A stretch of DNA of 64,000 nt from Pollenia angustigena (GCA_930367215.1 OV884059.1:239877803-239941802), one strand, 5' to 3'. Shown: positions 1 through 10,446, numbered from the stretch's first letter. Notes: generated from the letters alone by a model not told the origin. Made by a program: numbers and translations.

Positions 1-540
1 TTTTACAAAAAAACTATGATATTTTGCAGTTGCACTATTACATCACTAATACTTGAACGAACTCCGCTAATATTTTAATTTTTTAATTTCTTTAAACTTA
101 TTTTTTTTATGGAATTTTATCTTTTAATTGTTTAACCGCTCACAAAAAAAAAAAACGACACAACTGCTTCAAAATTATTTTACAAATGGCCCTAACATAA
201 TATGATTAGAGTAAAAATAGTTTGATTGCATCTTTAACATAATATGATAAACGTATAGAAATCTATCATGCTATAGCTATTAAATATCATGCTATGGTTG
301 TGAGAAATATAATATGTTTAGAAAGTTATCATAATTAAATTGTTAGAAAAATAATTATTTTTCGGTCAACAATACTCAAATTCATAATTGCGATAAACAT
401 TGATATGTTTACAGTAACTATAATATTGCTGATTCTTAATAAAATTAACAATTATTTGTGTACGACAACAATATATTGTTACATTAAACATAGTGTTGTT
501 GCCGTAACCATGCCCAACCATATTTTTTCTCTGCGTGTGT
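1..540. other. AT-rich DNA without recognised gene
   Basis: No open frame, RNA or bounded element is recognisable. The stretch is strongly AT-rich with short homopolymers and ends where the DINE-1-like sequence begins. Confidence 0.5.
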
Positions 541-1683
541 AAAAGGGTATATATAAGTTTGTCATAACGTTTGTAATTTCCACAATATTGATTTTAGACC
601 CCATAAAGTATATATATTCTGGGTCCATATGAGAAGAGAAGTTGATTTAACGATGTCCGTCTGTCCGTCTGTCCGTCTTACGTTTGTTATGTGTTTTCCG
701 GATAATCCAGACATGATAGCGGCTAGGTTGTTTTACATTTATGTTACATACAGTCCACCATTTCTTGCTATTTAAATTCAGCCAGATCGGTCCAAAAATT
801 ACGTAGATATGAGCAAAAAACCACGACTTCCTCTAAATTTTTCCAAAAATCCCTTGTTGTTGTATTTTTTTTATTTCTGTATATCTTGAGAACGCAAGAG
901 CCAAACTTTACAAATTAGGTACACACATTTAGGTTGCCAATACACACCATCCTACAAAATGTGGGCGGGATTGGAGAAGTGGGCGTGGTACCTCCCGTAC
1001 AAAAAAAAATAAAAATTTTATAAAAACCTAAATTTAAGGGCTGCCATATGTCCTATGGATATGACTTATATATCAAAATGTCGGACATTTTTAGTAGAAC
1101 ATATTTTATAAAAAACTCGAAATACTGAATCCACAAAAATTACTCTTTTTTATAATTAACTTTGTTAAAATATATATTTACAAGTTTATATAAATGTTAA
1201 TATATAAATATAACTAAAGTAAATGGTAAAATTCTTCCTTAACACGTCGGTATATGAAACTATCAAATCGGTTAGACAATGGGTAATTTATGAGCAAAAT
1301 ACTCCAAAAATGGGCTAAAAAACATCAAAATTTTTATAAAAACCTAAATTTTAGGGCTGTTATACGTCCTATGCATATAACTTAGATACCAAAATATCTG
1401 AAATTCCTTGTAGAACATATTTTATAAAAAACTCGGCAAAATCGGTTCAGATACAAAAAAGTTATGACCAAAATTAATTTTTTTTTTAAATACCCAACTT
1501 TCGGGAACCATAGATCTCCCCGAGTCCAAGCTTTATAACTAAAGTAAATGGTAAATTTCTTCTTCAACACGTCGGTATATAAATCTGCCAAATCGGTTAA
1601 AAAATGGCAGAGTTATAACCGAAATACTGAATCCACAAAAATTACTCTTTTTTATAATTAACTTTGTTAAAATATATATTTAC

Positions 1684-1983
1684 AATATGCAAATAAAATA
1701 TTCGAGCTTAAGGTCTTATTGTTTTATATAAAAAACTTTTTTTATAAATTTATTTTCACCAATATTTCGGCACTTCCTTTGAGTGCCTTCTTCAGGGTTT
1801 TTTTCTTTATAATAAAATTAACAATTTTTAAAAACAAAAATTAACAAAAATTGACAAAATTAAAAAATTTTTGTAATTGAATATAAAAATAATTTTCAAA
1901 ACAAACTAGATCTATTACAATATTAATAAATTTTTAACTTCCGTTTCTATTTTTATAAATTAAATGTCTATAATTTTGTGCTA
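1684..1983 (-). repeat. Left inverted arm (pLTR) of PLE 1
   Basis: Reverse complement of 2629-2928. On the minus strand it holds a second copy of the hammerhead-like motif (1758-1799) and the final codons of the endonuclease frame in antisense. Confidence 0.9.
1758..1799 (-). ncRNA. Hammerhead-ribozyme-like motif, left arm of PLE 1
   Basis: Exact inverted copy of the motif at 2813-2854: CUGAAGA core, 6-bp stem II (GGCACU/AGUGCC), then GAAA. A transcript of the minus strand across this arm would carry it. Confidence 0.55.
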
Positions 1984-2678
1984 AAAATTTTATAAAAAGA
2001 GTTCTTAAAATAAGTGATTCAGAGTTTCATAGGGATAATAAAAGGAAGATTTCAAACATTTTAACAGAGAATAGTTTTCCTAAGCAATTAATAACAGATT
2101 TATTAACACAACATAATAATTACAGATTAAACAACCAGAACAGTATTACGGAACCAAAAATTTATAAATCAGTAACATATATTCCAAAATTTTCAGAAAG
2201 ATTAGCAAAATCAGATATATATGATAACAAAATATACAAAATAGCTTATAAATCTTTCAACACAGTAGGTAAACTATTTACTAAAACGAAAGACAAAATT
2301 AAGAAGATGGAAATGTCTAATATTGTTTATCAGATACCTTGTAAGGGTAATAATAGTGGACAGTGTAATATGGTATATATAGGTACAACAAAGAATAAAT
2401 TAAAAACTAGGGTAGCAGGACATAAGTCAGATCAGAAGTATAGAAATATTCAACAAAAAACAGCTTTATCAACTCATTGTGCTAATCTAAACCATTATCC
2501 AGATTTTGATAATACAAAAGTTTTAAGCACGGAAAATAATTACAAACGTAGATTTATGTTGGAAATGTTACAAATTATAAGAGTACCGTCAGTGTCGAGA
2601 ATTAATTTTAAGTCAGATACTGAAAATGTAGCACAAAATTATAGACATTTAATTTATAAAAATAGAAACGGAAGTTAA
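1974..2678 (+). pseudogene. PLE reverse transcriptase C-terminus plus GIY-YIG endonuclease (5'-truncated)
   Basis: The frame is open from 1974 with no start. The first part (AKNFIKRVLKISDSEF near its beginning) matches the typical C-terminal part of PLE reverse transcriptase. The GIY-YIG nuclease follows: counting from the ATG at 2307, NIVYQIPC (residues 5-12), VYIGTT (23-28), conserved Arg35 and His39, a zinc-type CC-HH set (C12, C20, H57, H63), DF (66-67) and a candidate metal-binding Glu at 86. In PLEs this nuclease nicks target DNA to prime reverse transcription. The palm and YADD region are missing, so the copy cannot move by itself. The stop at 2676-2678 lies within the right inverted arm. 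Confidence 0.85.
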
Positions 2679-2928
2679 AAATTTATTAATATTGTAATAG
2701 ATCTAGTTTGTTTTGAAAATTATTTTTATATTCAATTACAAAAATTTTTTAATTTTGTCAATTTTTGTTAATTTTTGTTTTTAAAAATTGTTAATTTTAT
2801 TATAAAGAAAAAAACCCTGAAGAAGGCACTCAAAGGAAGTGCCGAAATATTGGTGAAAATAAATTTATAAAAAAAGTTTTTTATATAAAACAATAAGACC
2901 TTAAGCTCGAATATTTTATTTGCATATT
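2629..2928 (+). repeat. Right inverted arm (pLTR/3' end) of PLE 1
   Basis: Perfect reverse complement of 1684-1983. It contains the last codons of the GIY-YIG frame, an AT-rich 3' UTR and the hammerhead-like motif. Confidence 0.9.
2813..2854 (+). ncRNA. Hammerhead-ribozyme-like motif in PLE 1
   Basis: Stem I 5' AACC (2813-2816), core CUGAAGA (2817-2823, fits CUGANGA), stem II GGCACU/AGUGCC (2825-2830/2838-2843), GAAA (2844-2847), UAUU (2848-2851, the UH position), stem I 3' GGU (2852-2854). Minimal type I hammerheads with very short stem III are known from PLE terminal repeats. Stem I here is only about 3 bp, so activity is uncertain. Confidence 0.6.
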
Positions 2929-3209
2929 AAAATAATAAAGGTCGAATAAAAATACATATTATATATATATATATTTACAAGTTTATATAAATGTTTATAT
3001 ATAAATATAACTTAAGTAAATGGTAAAATTCTTCCTTAACACGTCGGTATATGAAACTATCAAATCGGTTAGACAATGGGTAATTTATGAGCAAAATACT
3101 CCAAAAATGGGCTAAAAAACATCAAAATTTTAGGGCTGCTATACGTCCTATGGATATGACTTACATATCAAAATGTCGGAAATTTGTATGAGTTATAACA
3201 GAAATACGT

Positions 3210-3442
3210 GGGTCTAATCACCGCATACGATATCGAGCAAAATGCATCGAAATTATTTATTTTGGTATCTTGAAACTCGATATCGAATGAAATGTATTGA
3301 ATTTGAAATAATAGCATTCGACATCGAGTAACTCGACATTACATTTATCGAGTTTTCATTCGATACGCCAGGGTCTATCGTATGCAAAAAAATTCAATAG
3401 TTTATTCGATACGATAGTATCGAATGCAGTGATTAGAACCCT
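3210..3442. mobile_element. hAT-like MITE inside the DINE copy
   Basis: Ends are inverted: GGGTCTAATCACCGCATACG on the left against the reverse complement of CGAATGCAGTGATTAGAACCC on the right. The interior is rich in TCGAT/ATCGA. Flanking DINE sequence rejoins across it (GAAATAC before, TGAATTCC after, as in the uninterrupted copy at about 1621). I see no clean target duplication. Confidence 0.6.
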
Positions 3443-3465
3443 GAATTCCCGAAAATTACTCTTTT

Positions 3466-3692
3466 TATACCCTTCACCTAAGGTAAAAAGGTATATACAA
3501 TATTGATCCTACATCCTATAAAGTACATATTATGAAAAGCGATGTTCAAAACCGGTTGTCTCTTATTTAAAAAAAAAAAATATTTACCAGTTTTATTTAG
3601 TTTTTGTCTAGTTCCTCTGTATTCTGCTCGCACAATGGTGAAGGGTATATAAGATTCGGCACAGCCGAATATAGCACTCTTACTTGTTTTTA
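3466..3692 (+). mobile_element. DINE-1-like element, internally deleted copy with intact 3' end
   Basis: Starts TATACCCTTCACC and runs through a remnant of the CCTATAAAGTACATAT box to the terminal hairpin ATTCGGCacaGCCGAAT and CACTCTTACTTGTTTT. The hairpin close to a T-rich 3' end is the Helentron/DINE signature. The same 3' end recurs at about 19675-19727 and, on the minus strand, at 50371. Confidence 0.75.
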
Positions 3693-3789
3693 TTTGTACA
3701 TGTCAAACCTTAGCCCCTAGACCATGGGTATTTCTCTACCCACTTCGCTATTAAAGAGTTCTAAGACATAAGATTTTTTGAAAACATAA

Positions 3790-4520
3790 AAAATCATTAC
3801 TAAAGGTGTTATGATGCTTGCTATTTTTTGTATTGGATTTTTTTAGGATTGACTGAATGAAACAACAAATGCGAGAAAGAAAAAGAAATACAATATGTAA
3901 ACAAAACCTTTTTTCTGATTGACATTTCTCATGTAAATTTTTTTCTTTGACTAAAACAAAATAAAAATGGCAAAAGCTTGGGCAGATGAAACAATTTTGT
4001 TTTTGATAAACGAAATGGAGCACGTGCCCTTCATATGGGATTTCAAATCATAAATTTTCAATTAAAGAATATACCACGATGTAATTTGTAATATTTTTCA
4101 TTATTTGCATTAAATTTTATTGTATTTAAACAAAAATTGTTTGTGATTCCAAAATAAAGTGTAAACAAAACAAACAATATTGCCCACGTTTTTTCCCACA
4201 AAAACCCGTCAAAAAAGCTGAAAATCGCAAAAAAAAAGTTAAAAACCGCTACTTTTGATCAAAAACTAAAAAAAATGGCAACAGTGCTAACATTTAATCT
4301 GGAAATGTCAATTTTAAGTTAAAAATTTTTATATTTTTTTTGACAGTCTTAGATTATTTATCGATAACACATGTATATTTGTTTGACATTTCAAGATTTA
4401 TTATGATATAATCATACTCTTTATACTTAGACAGTTTTCCTATGCAAATATATTTGCACTGTTCTCCAATATAGAAAAAATACAAAAAATAGCAAGTATC
4501 ATAACACCTTTAGGTAATTA
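3790..4520. mobile_element. TIR element, unclassified (possibly hAT)
   Basis: TAAAGGTGTTATGATGCTTG (from about 3798) and its near-perfect inverse at about 4485-4513 (CAAGTATCATAACACCTTTA) bound about 720 bp. Inversion continues outward a few bases. No transposase is recognisable inside. The next element starts 72 bp further on. Confidence 0.55.
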
Positions 4521-4988
4521 TTGTCATTTCTTTTTATTATTATAATACTGGTTGAAGAAAATAATCAGCTGAATTATCTGGATACTACTATTAGGCTTGC
4601 CAACCGTACTTTATAATAAAGTATTGTACGTTATTTCGAGTAATTGTACTCTATACTTTATGAGAAAAATAAAGTACGCGGAATTACTTTATTTCGCATG
4701 ATTAGATTTATCTAGAATTCAAAAGAGATTCACGTTATATTAGTCATAAAATTGTAATACTTATTGTATATTTTTTTTTTTTTTTAACTAAAGAACAACT
4801 AATTGATATTAGTCAGGGCCATTTTTTGATGTTTTTTTTTTATATTGGCAGGACGATTTTTCAAAAAAAAAAAAAAAAAATCAGACAGCACTATTCATTT
4901 GTTTGTTTTTTTTTTTTTGAGTACAATAACTGCTTGTTTTTTAAACACAAGTGCAAAACTCTTTTAAATTACTGCCTGCTTTTACATG

Positions 4989-5093
4989 GGGTCTTCACCT
5001 GACAATTTTTTGTCATACCAAACGTCAAAGTCAGCGTTTTTTTTATATGAAGTTTGACGTTTGGTATGACAAAAAATTGTCAGGTGAAGACCC
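4989..5093. repeat. Perfect 41-bp hairpin within the hAT-like element
   Basis: Left arm 4989-5029 (GGGTCTTCACCTGACAATTT to AACGTCAAA) and right arm 5053-5093 are exact inverse copies with a 23-nt loop. This is probably a tiny foldback MITE; its flanks ACAT and ATGT are also inverted, so a target duplication cannot be assigned. Confidence 0.8.
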
Positions 5094-5639
5094 TATGTTA
5101 GATCGCGAGCACAAAAGTGACTCGTTTAACTTACATTTAAAACATAACTTCAAGATTTCCATTCCTTAAGGGGGCTCCCATACAAAATGATTAATACAGA
5201 CTAGAACTATATTGAAGAAAACGTACCATAACAGCCAAGGAGTCGCCTTAACAATTTCTCGAGACATACTTGTCCTTTATCACTACTTCTTAAGGCGGTT
5301 CCCATGCAAATATTGCGTTTTTTGAAATTTAAAATTATTAATTAAAATTTTTCAACATTTGTATAAAATCAAAAGTTGTTAACAGATTTTAATGATTTAT
5401 AGATTTATTTTTTATATGTCTGGAAAAAATTAGAAGCATAGCTGTCATTTTTTTTATAGATTTTTAGCAAACAAAAATTTCGAAATGTTGCTAAAAAATT
5501 ATTTTTGTTACCAAAAAAAAAGTTATGTTTCTAAAACGACTGCGCATGTTATAATAAAATTTAACGTTAAAAAAAAAAAATTTTGTTGCGGATTTTTGTC
5601 TTTTTTTTAGTAATTTCAATAAACTGAACCGTTTTTGAA

Positions 5640-5712
5640 CCGATATTGGATTCAGCGTACCCGAATAGGTTAAAGCGCCAGTTGTCCGGCTTGTTTAAAA
5701 AAAAGTGTCAAA
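5640..5712 (-). repeat. Solo terminus related to the element at 55.8 kb
   Basis: On the minus strand it reads CACTGTACTAG, then TTTTTTTTAAACAAGCCGG, then CTGGCGCTTTAACC. That closely follows both ends of the element at 55787-56468. No partner end was found nearby, so this is a fragment. Confidence 0.55.
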
Positions 5713-5957
5713 TTCTAGTACAGTGTAATTGTTTGATAAAACTTGCGAAAAGCAATAAAAAAACGTTTTTAAATATAGCAATAAAAAGAAATTAATTGTA
5801 CTTTATTTTTATACTATGTACTTTTTCTCAACCTTTAATAATCAATGTACTTTAATTGCAACAATAAAGGTTGGGAACCCTAACTACTTTTCACCGTAAA
5901 ACTAATGGAACAATCATAACTAATTGGTAGCATAAAGGAATTGCATCGAATCGCATT

Positions 5958-6903
5958 TTGAATTACTATTCAGCTCATCCGTCACATATGAAACTTAACA
6001 CTGCAAAAAATTTCATTAAGAAAGTGTTTAGTATATCACATAAAGTTTTTTGGTCTCAAAATCTTATTAGAATTAAAAATATTCTTATCAAAAATAATTT
6101 TCCACATAAGGTTAATCGTCTAATTAACATAGTTCAACAACATAAGCGTATTAATAATAATAGTAATTCAAATGAAACACAAATTAGTTACGCGTATCTT
6201 TCTTCTTATGAGAAAGATATATTAACCAATAATAAAACAGCATCATCACCAGTTAATTTTGCATCAATGACTTTTATTCCGGTTTTAACTGAACAATTAT
6301 CTGGAGCATGCAAATATTTCACACCTAATGTTAAACTTGCAATTATACCACTAATAATGGATAATACTAAAAAAATTTTCAAGAACCTTAAATATAAACT
6401 AAAACCTGGGCAAAAATCTGATGTTTTATATAAAATTAATAGTAAAAATTGTAACATAGTTTATATTGGAGAAACAACTCAAACATTAATGAAAAGATTG
6501 AAACAACATGAATAAGACTGCAAATGTTCAAGGCGAATTCAACTACAGATGGTGTCGGAACTACAACAATCCAAAAACAACATACGGTTTTTTACATTGC
6601 ATTGTTAGTGCCATTAGCTCGAAATGTCAACCATTATTAGCAACCACCTGTAGTAAATTCGCCTTGCAAATGTTTAACTGAAAAAGTTAATTTATCAGCA
6701 TTAGCCAAACCTGCTAGATCAAACAAGCATGAGTTTGATTTTGACAACGTAAAAGTTTTAAAACAAGAACAAAACAAATTGAAGTTGCAAGTTCATGAAG
6801 TAAATCAAATTGTTAAGTATGAGCAAAATGCTTGGAATTTCAAAAGTGATAAAAAGGATTACATAAACACATATTGTAATTTAATTACTCCTTTAAGAGA
6901 GTA
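5958..6903 (+). pseudogene. PLE RT tail and GIY-YIG endonuclease, split by a MITE
   Basis: The first part (TAKNFIKKVFSISHKVFW) parallels the RT C-terminus of PLE 1. It then runs through a linker to NSKNCNIVYIGETT, the GIY-YIG signature. A TAA at 6513-6515 ends the frame just before the MITE at 6529-6666. After the MITE the same frame resumes (LTEKVNLSALAKP, HEFDFDNVKVL, a KLKLQVHEVNQI helix) and ends at TAA 6901-6903. The His and DF residues of the nuclease lie in the second part. Damage is therefore a nonsense codon plus an insertion; the catalytic palm of the RT is absent. Confidence 0.8.
6529..6666. mobile_element. 138-bp MITE with 8-bp target duplication
   Basis: Inverted ends CAAGGCGAATTC and AATTCGCCTTG continue into an ACAGRTGGT motif on both sides. 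Exact direct repeats CAAATGTT flank it (6521-6528 and 6667-6674). An 8-bp duplication fits hAT or P superfamilies. A relative lies at 53380-53576. Confidence 0.85.
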
Positions 6904-7227
6904 AATATTATACACGTGTTTATCTATGTAGTTTCAATTGGATTTAAATGTTATTTGAAAAAATTTTTTCGTTTGTATTATATTTTTCAACACAGAAAAA
7001 ATTATAAGTAGATTTTTATCAATTAAAAAAATAATTGTAAAAGTATTGAAACTTAATTAATGTGATAATTGAATAATTTATTTCTTTTTGTTGAACGAAA
7101 ATTAAAAATATAATTTTGATTTAATTAACATTTGAGTTGTTTTGAAATAAATTTTTAATTAAAATGATATACAAATAACAAAAAATTATTTATTTTAAAA
7201 TAAAATTATTTAAACTTGTGAAATTGT

Positions 7228-7510
7228 TGGAGTGTAAGATGAGATAAGCCCACTTTTTTATTGTTGATGTATTTTGTTCAAGCTTTGATATTGTTACAAG
7301 TAGAACTGTAGCTTTAAGTCTTATACGTTTAACAGTTTTATTTGGTTTAATATCTTTAGTTTTTCTAAAATCTTTATGGATGAAGTTTCCTGATGATCTG
7401 GCCTAAGCAACCAGTGAAATGCATAGAAATAGCTTATCCCATCAACAATAAATTTCAAGTATTTTTATCAAGAATAAAAACTGGGAATTAAGCACGAATA
7501 ACAAAATCTT
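7228..7510 (+). repeat. Repeat F, copy 1 (shared with 62.7-63.3 kb)
   Basis: GGCCTAAGCAACCAGTGAAATGC at about 7400 and following sequence through ACCAACAATAAATTTC-like DNA recurs at 63211-63345. The upstream part (7240-7340) recurs inverted at about 62760-62880. Within this copy GATAAGC..TTATTGTTGATG and CATCAACAATAA are inverted. It may be part of the PLE 3' region or a separate insertion. Confidence 0.5.
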
Positions 7511-7858
7511 TTGAAATTATTGTTTTTGGAAATTGTCAAAATCAATCAACATATTGTTTGAAACGGCAAAGTTTTTTGATAATTTTTTTAATTAAAATTA
7601 AAAATATCATTTATTGAAAAAAAAAGTATTCAAAATAGTAAATTTTTACAATTGTTAGTAATCAATATAATCATTTTGGTAATAGATGCAAAATCAACAA
7701 ATGGGTTGCTTGATTCTATGAATTTGGTATAAAATTGGTGACTAGAGAAAATTTTAATTTTTTCTGTGAATCAATTCAGGTAATTTTTCAATTTTTATTA
7801 AATTTCATAAAAATTATATGTATTATAATTAAAAACTTATATTGTGTTTAAAATTGTA

Positions 7859-7903
7859 TAGATCCTGAAGATGAACAGAAGATGTTCGAAATATATTGGT
7901 CTA
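7859..7903 (+). ncRNA. Hammerhead-ribozyme-like motif in PLE 2
   Basis: Stem I UAGAUC/GGUCUA (7859-7864/7898-7903, six pairs including one G-U), core CUGAAGA (7865-7871), stem II GAACA/UGUUC (7873-7877/7883-7887), GAAA (7888-7891), UAUAUU (7892-7897). Stems differ in sequence from PLE 1 while pairing is kept, the strongest sign that structure is selected. Confidence 0.65.
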
Positions 7904-7990
7904 ATTTATAAAAAAATACAATAAAGTTTTTTATTTCATTGGATTTAAAGAGGCAATAGAACATAAAAGTTCAATATTGGTATGGTTCAA

Positions 7991-8660
7991 TCATGTATAT
8001 AACAAAATATCGGCTAAATGGCCGCCGTGGCACACCTCCATCCGATGGACCAAATTTTCGATGACGCTGATGCATAATTCAGGTTCTATGCCGTTAATGT
8101 GCCGAATTATCTCATCCTTTAGCTCTTAAATTGTTGCTTGCTTATCGACGTATGTACACCTTTTCTTTCAAATAACCCCAAAGAAAGAAGTTCAACGGTG
8201 TTAAATCACATGATCTTGGAGGCCAATTGACATCGGCACCATGTGAGATACCACGGCCCTTGAATTTGTCGCGCAAAAGAGCCATTGTTTCGTTAGCTGT
8301 GTGGCATGTGGAACCGTCCAATTCGGGCCATAAGAAGTTCGTTATTATCTCATGATAGCGAACACCATTCACAGTAACTACTTGACCGGCGTCATTTTCG
8401 AAAAAATACGGCCCGATTATGCCGCCAGCCCATAAACTACACCAAATAGTCACTCTTTAGTGCATTGGTTTTTCGACAATCACTCTTGGATTATCATTCG
8501 CCCAAATGCGGCAATTCTGCTTATTGACGAATCCACTGAGGTGAAAATATGCCTCATCACTGAAGCTGATATGCATTTTGATTTGAACGCCCATTTTACA
8601 AGGCCTGCTCGCTTTATTCCATTCTCATATATTTTTACACACGTTGTCATTGCTCTCGCT
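7991..8660 (-). pseudogene. mariner-type transposase, C-terminal part, broken
   Basis: Minus-strand reading gives ISFSDEAYFHLSGFVNKQNC, IWANDNPRVIVEKP, then WAGGIIGPYFFEN, VTVNGVRY, a TCHTANETM segment, SCDLTPLNFFLWGYLKEKVY and a tail VCHGGHLADI ending at TGA 7991-7993. This is a mariner/Tc1-type DDE transposase. Breaks: an in-frame TAA between KPMH and RVTIW (near 8457), loss of residues where WFQQDG usually precedes ATCHTA, a one-base frameshift after VYI (near 8147) and an in-frame TAA just after. A separate N-terminal fragment lies at 54193-54420 on plus. No TIRs identified. Confidence 0.85.
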
Positions 8661-8720
8661 TCTTTCACAGTTACATAAGAATGGTAACGGGATCCAAAAA
8701 AAAAAAACAAAAAAAATGTA

Positions 8721-9082
8721 TATATTTGTATAAATGTTACTCCTTCTCTTCTCTGTTATCATAGAAGGTAATGTGGAATGTGTATCTTATATTTTATACG
8801 AAAGAGCCGAAGCCTTCTTACTAATGCTTTGGCTGGTGGTATGGTGTATGCCAGTAAATTACACTGCATGCTAAGAAAAGCTGAAGGATCTCCAATCATG
8901 AGTCAATTTTATTTCATATGAGCGCTGTTGAAGCATTGGTAAGAGAAAGAGCTTTGACCATATGATAAGCCAAATTATTAAGCGTTGTGGACAATGTGAA
9001 GCAAAACTGAGTTTGGTTGTACAAAATGCAAATTTTAGTTACACCCAAAGGTGTAAAATTAAAAATAAATATGTGTTTTTAA
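8721..9082. other. Intergenic, nothing recognised
   Basis: No supported frame or bounded repeat between the mariner relic and the TTAA element. Confidence 0.4.
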
Positions 9083-9474
9083 CCCTCTGACAGCGAAGTG
9101 GGTTTTTAAATACCCATGTCATTGAATCAAACCTGTAATTCAACGTTATTGGCCCAATTTAGCTAATATTTTTTCTAAGGCAGAGCACACCTAAGGCTAT
9201 AAGTCACCAAGAGGGTTATCCGATTTTCTACTCTTCCAATTTTCCAGAGCCGTTGTCGTTCATTTTTTCAAATATTAAAAATTAGCAACTTTTAAGCCGC
9301 TAACTTACCCAATAAAAGGAAACAAAATTTAACTTAAACAATTTTTTTAAGTAGCCCTATCCTTTCTCTACCTCTCTGTAAAAACCAATTTTCGATACCT
9401 CTTACCAGAAATTAGCCAGAATTTTTCTACGAAGGCTCTGGTTTTTGGGTATTTAAAAAACCATCAGTAATGGG
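9083..9474. mobile_element. piggyBac-type MITE with TTAA duplication
   Basis: TTAA (9079-9082) then CCCTCTGACAG on the left; CAGTAATGGG then TTAA (9475-9478) on the right. Both sides share an inverted TTTTTAAATACCCA block slightly inside. CCC..GGG ends with TTAA duplication are the piggyBac superfamily signature. No coding capacity. Confidence 0.7.
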
Positions 9475-9478
9475 TTAA

Positions 9479-10438
9479 GGACATTTGGAAAGTTTTTGCT
9501 GGTATTTTTTCAACTTTTTTCGAACGATGAAACTGAGAATCGCCATATGTGGTGTTATAGTATCGTAAAATTAAGTTTAGAACAAATTTTTGCAAAATTG
9601 TTCCAAAATGTCCAACTATCAGCCTTTAATAAATACTCTTGAAATAAAAATAAAGTGTGGAAATGCTTTTCTTTCTACAACTTTTACCGCAGATTTTTTA
9701 AATCTTGCTTTCATCTACTCAACATATCAGCAACAACTTTTTTAACCAACAATTTTTTCAACAACAAAAGTATTGGGCTTCTTTTTCTATAAATAAAACA
9801 ATTTTTTATGTCAAAAGTAACTTTTCTTTGCCAAAACAACAAGAAATTGGGCACAAAAATGGTCACTTTCTCAAAGTTCAGTCGTCGTTCGTGCACGTTA
9901 AAAATAGTTACACACGACTTAATTTGGCCGGCGCACTAATTGTGTTATATGTTTTGAAAAAATTGTTCCAATAATGTTTTTATACCATAAGCCGTACATT
10001 TTTTGCCATGCTGTTTGTTTATTTTAGTTATTGACAAAATCTATTTCGTTTTAAAACATGCTGTCAAACTGTAAATAAATAACCCCGATACATTGTATGG
10101 CATCTTCGAAAAAGAAAACAAATTTATCTGAGTAATTTGTGTAAAATGACAAACGACAAAATTTACAAAATATTGAACATGATGTAAAAAAAAATATTTA
10201 TGAAATAAATGCTAAAATTTGCTCCAAGCTATAAATAGAAATATTTACAACGAAACATTTTTCAGTAATGTTTAAAAAAAAAATAAATTAATAAATAGTT
10301 TACATACTATCAAAGTTAACACACTAAATACTGAGCTAGACGAACATTTCTGTACCGTATCCGGACCCTTTGAATCAGTTGTTTATTTTTGGTATATGAA
10401 AAGCGATACAAAAGCTTACCAAAATTCAATGTACCGTA
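9479..10438. other. Intergenic, nothing recognised
   Basis: AT-rich, short frames only; none resembles a known protein to me. Confidence 0.4.
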
Positions 10439-10446
10439 GTAGTTAC

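Larger units (their letters stand above)
1684..2928 (+). mobile_element. Penelope-like element 1, 5'-truncated, with perfect inverted terminal arms
   Basis: Two 300-bp arms (1684-1983 and 2629-2928) are exact reverse complements as far as I can read. Between them lies the 3' part of a PLE frame (RT tail, linker, GIY-YIG). The right arm begins inside the last codons of that frame, so the left arm is an inverted copy of the element's own 3' end. PLEs are known for inverted or tandem pseudo-LTRs. After the right arm comes AAGGTCGAA, also seen after the hairpin at 25 kb, probably the true 3' terminus. The insertion split DINE sequence near TATATATTTACA, which recurs at about 2960-2972. Confidence 0.8.
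541..3465 (+). mobile_element. DINE-1/Helentron-like interspersed element (mosaic, interrupted)
   Basis: The head carries hallmarks of Drosophila DINE-1 (INE-1): a GGGTATAT start, CCCATAAAGTATATATATTC at about 600, a GTCCGTCTGTCC run at 655-677, and a block with GATCGGTCCA and GTGGGCGTGGTACCTCC that recurs in the copy at 19 kb. A segment around 1117-1340 is repeated at 1617-1683 and 2980-3130, so the copy is internally duplicated. It is interrupted by the PLE at 1684-2928 and a MITE at 3210-3442. DINE-1 is known as a non-autonomous Helentron; identity here is by recognition of the motifs. Confidence 0.7.
4592..5882. mobile_element. hAT-like element, non-autonomous
   Basis: Ends TAGGCTTGCCAACC and GGTTGGGAACCCTA are inverted and begin with the YARNG-type pattern common in hAT. 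They are flanked by ACTACTAT (4584-4591) and ACTACTTT (5883-5890), a 7/8 match to an 8-bp target duplication. No transposase frame is visible. The interior contains the hairpin at 4989-5093 and an unpaired TIR-like block at 5640-5712. Confidence 0.7.
5940..7950 (+). mobile_element. Penelope-like element 2, 5'-truncated and MITE-interrupted
   Basis: Contains the C-terminal half of a PLE frame (5958-6903), a long AT-rich 3' region, and a hammerhead-like motif at 7859-7903 close to the presumed 3' end. The 6904-7858 stretch holds no gene; it includes the shared repeat at 7228-7510. No inverted arm corresponding to PLE 1 was found on the left. Confidence 0.7.

Noticed and set aside
8460..8710. 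Plus and minus frames of 72-76 codons
   Set aside because: Out-of-frame readings of the mariner transposase relic.
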